Positions 5,429 to 5,566 of a DNA stretch of 5,566 nucleotides are shown piece by piece (position 1 is the first letter of the stretch; every line of letters begins with the position of its first letter). Below the pieces are notes generated by a model, which searched no databases, had not been told where the DNA came from, and saw only the letters and a list, made by a program, of their open reading frames with translations. Made by a program: the position numbers and the translations under genes. This DNA is from Alphaproteobacteria bacterium (lineage in GTDB: Bacteria > Pseudomonadota > Alphaproteobacteria > GCA-2731375), in contig JANQKO010000336.1 in NCBI GenBank assembly GCA_028281075.1, forward strand, positions 1 through 5,566, read 5' to 3'.

Positions 5429-5566
5429 CTAACCGTCCGCGCGCCCGGCGACGGCGGCCCGGCCCTCGTCGGCGCGCAGCCGCTCGATCTCCAGCCGGGC
5501 CCGGGCAAGCTCCCGCGACAGCGCGGCGACCTCGCCGTTCAACAGCACGATCTGGCCATCGCGCGC
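5429..5566 (-). CDS. C-terminal end of an unidentified coiled-coil protein (partial)
   Basis: An open frame enters from the right edge on the minus strand and stops with TAG at 5429-5431, giving the last 45 residues of a protein: ARDGQIVLLNGEVAALSREL and on to VAGRADG at the end. The stretch is a regular heptad: counting from the window edge, I6, L9, V13, L16, L20, A23, I27 and L30 are spaced 3-4-3-4, with charged residues between, so it should form a parallel coiled coil or leucine zipper. The tail after about residue 32 is rich in Gly/Ala/Arg and probably disordered. Codon use matches the neighbouring genes. It has the same orientation as the oxidoreductase, 65 bases upstream of it, and could share its transcript. 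I do not recognise the family; a C-terminal oligomerisation helix of a regulator or a small structural protein are both possible. The gene start lies outside the window. Confidence 0.6.
   Translation of the reverse strand, partial: ARDGQIVLLNGEVAALSRELARARLEIERLRADEGRAAVAGRADG

Noticed and set aside
4581..5432. 283-residue plus-strand frame opposite the oxidoreductase
   Set aside because: The minus-strand frame carries full-length LLM motifs and a good ribosome binding site; the plus frame is a shadow.

Overview
The window looks like chromosomal DNA from a GC-rich proteobacterium, most likely an alphaproteobacterium. The evidence is GC-ended codons throughout, long GC-driven shadow frames opposite real genes, a TRAP transporter of the FcbT/TakP type, and a LuxR-type regulator of the 'IFxKTGVxRQAxL' kind common in that class. 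I see no tRNA, rRNA, CRISPR array, insertion sequence, integrase or phage gene. It reads as an ordinary metabolic/transport locus rather than a mobile island.

Layout from left to right. Positions 29-2946 hold a complete tripartite TRAP transporter operon on the minus strand, in the order dctP (periplasmic binding protein), dctQ (small membrane subunit), dctM (large membrane subunit). dctQ and dctM are 7 bases apart. dctP and dctQ are separated by 100 bases that carry a near-ideal 14-bp stem-loop. Positions 2947-3172 are a divergent intergenic region with a strikingly AT-rich island (3057-3085) containing a promoter-like sequence facing dctP and a dyad, TTACA-N9-TGTAA. Positions 3173-4312 on the plus strand encode a 379-residue LuxR-type regulator with an N-terminal sensor-like region. 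It converges, with only a 10-base gap, on a minus-strand gene (4323-5363) for a luciferase-like, probably F420-dependent oxidoreductase resembling the Rv3520c family. At the right edge (5429-5566) is the C-terminal end of a minus-strand gene ending in a regular leucine-zipper-like coiled coil.

Working model: the regulator controls the divergent dctPQM operon through the AT-rich intergenic region. DctP captures an organic acid in the periplasm and DctQM imports it using an ion gradient. The DctP and DctM sequences resemble the 2-keto-acid/lactate/chloroaromatic (TakP/FcbT) branch, but several positions thought to line the TakP pocket differ, so the substrate is uncertain. The oxidoreductase is next to this unit, but its opposite orientation to the regulator gives no firm evidence that it acts in the same pathway. 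Nothing here is clearly a new kind of system. The most interesting points are the binding-protein pocket substitutions, the intercistronic hairpin, the compact intergenic operator candidate and the F420-type enzyme in a probable proteobacterium.
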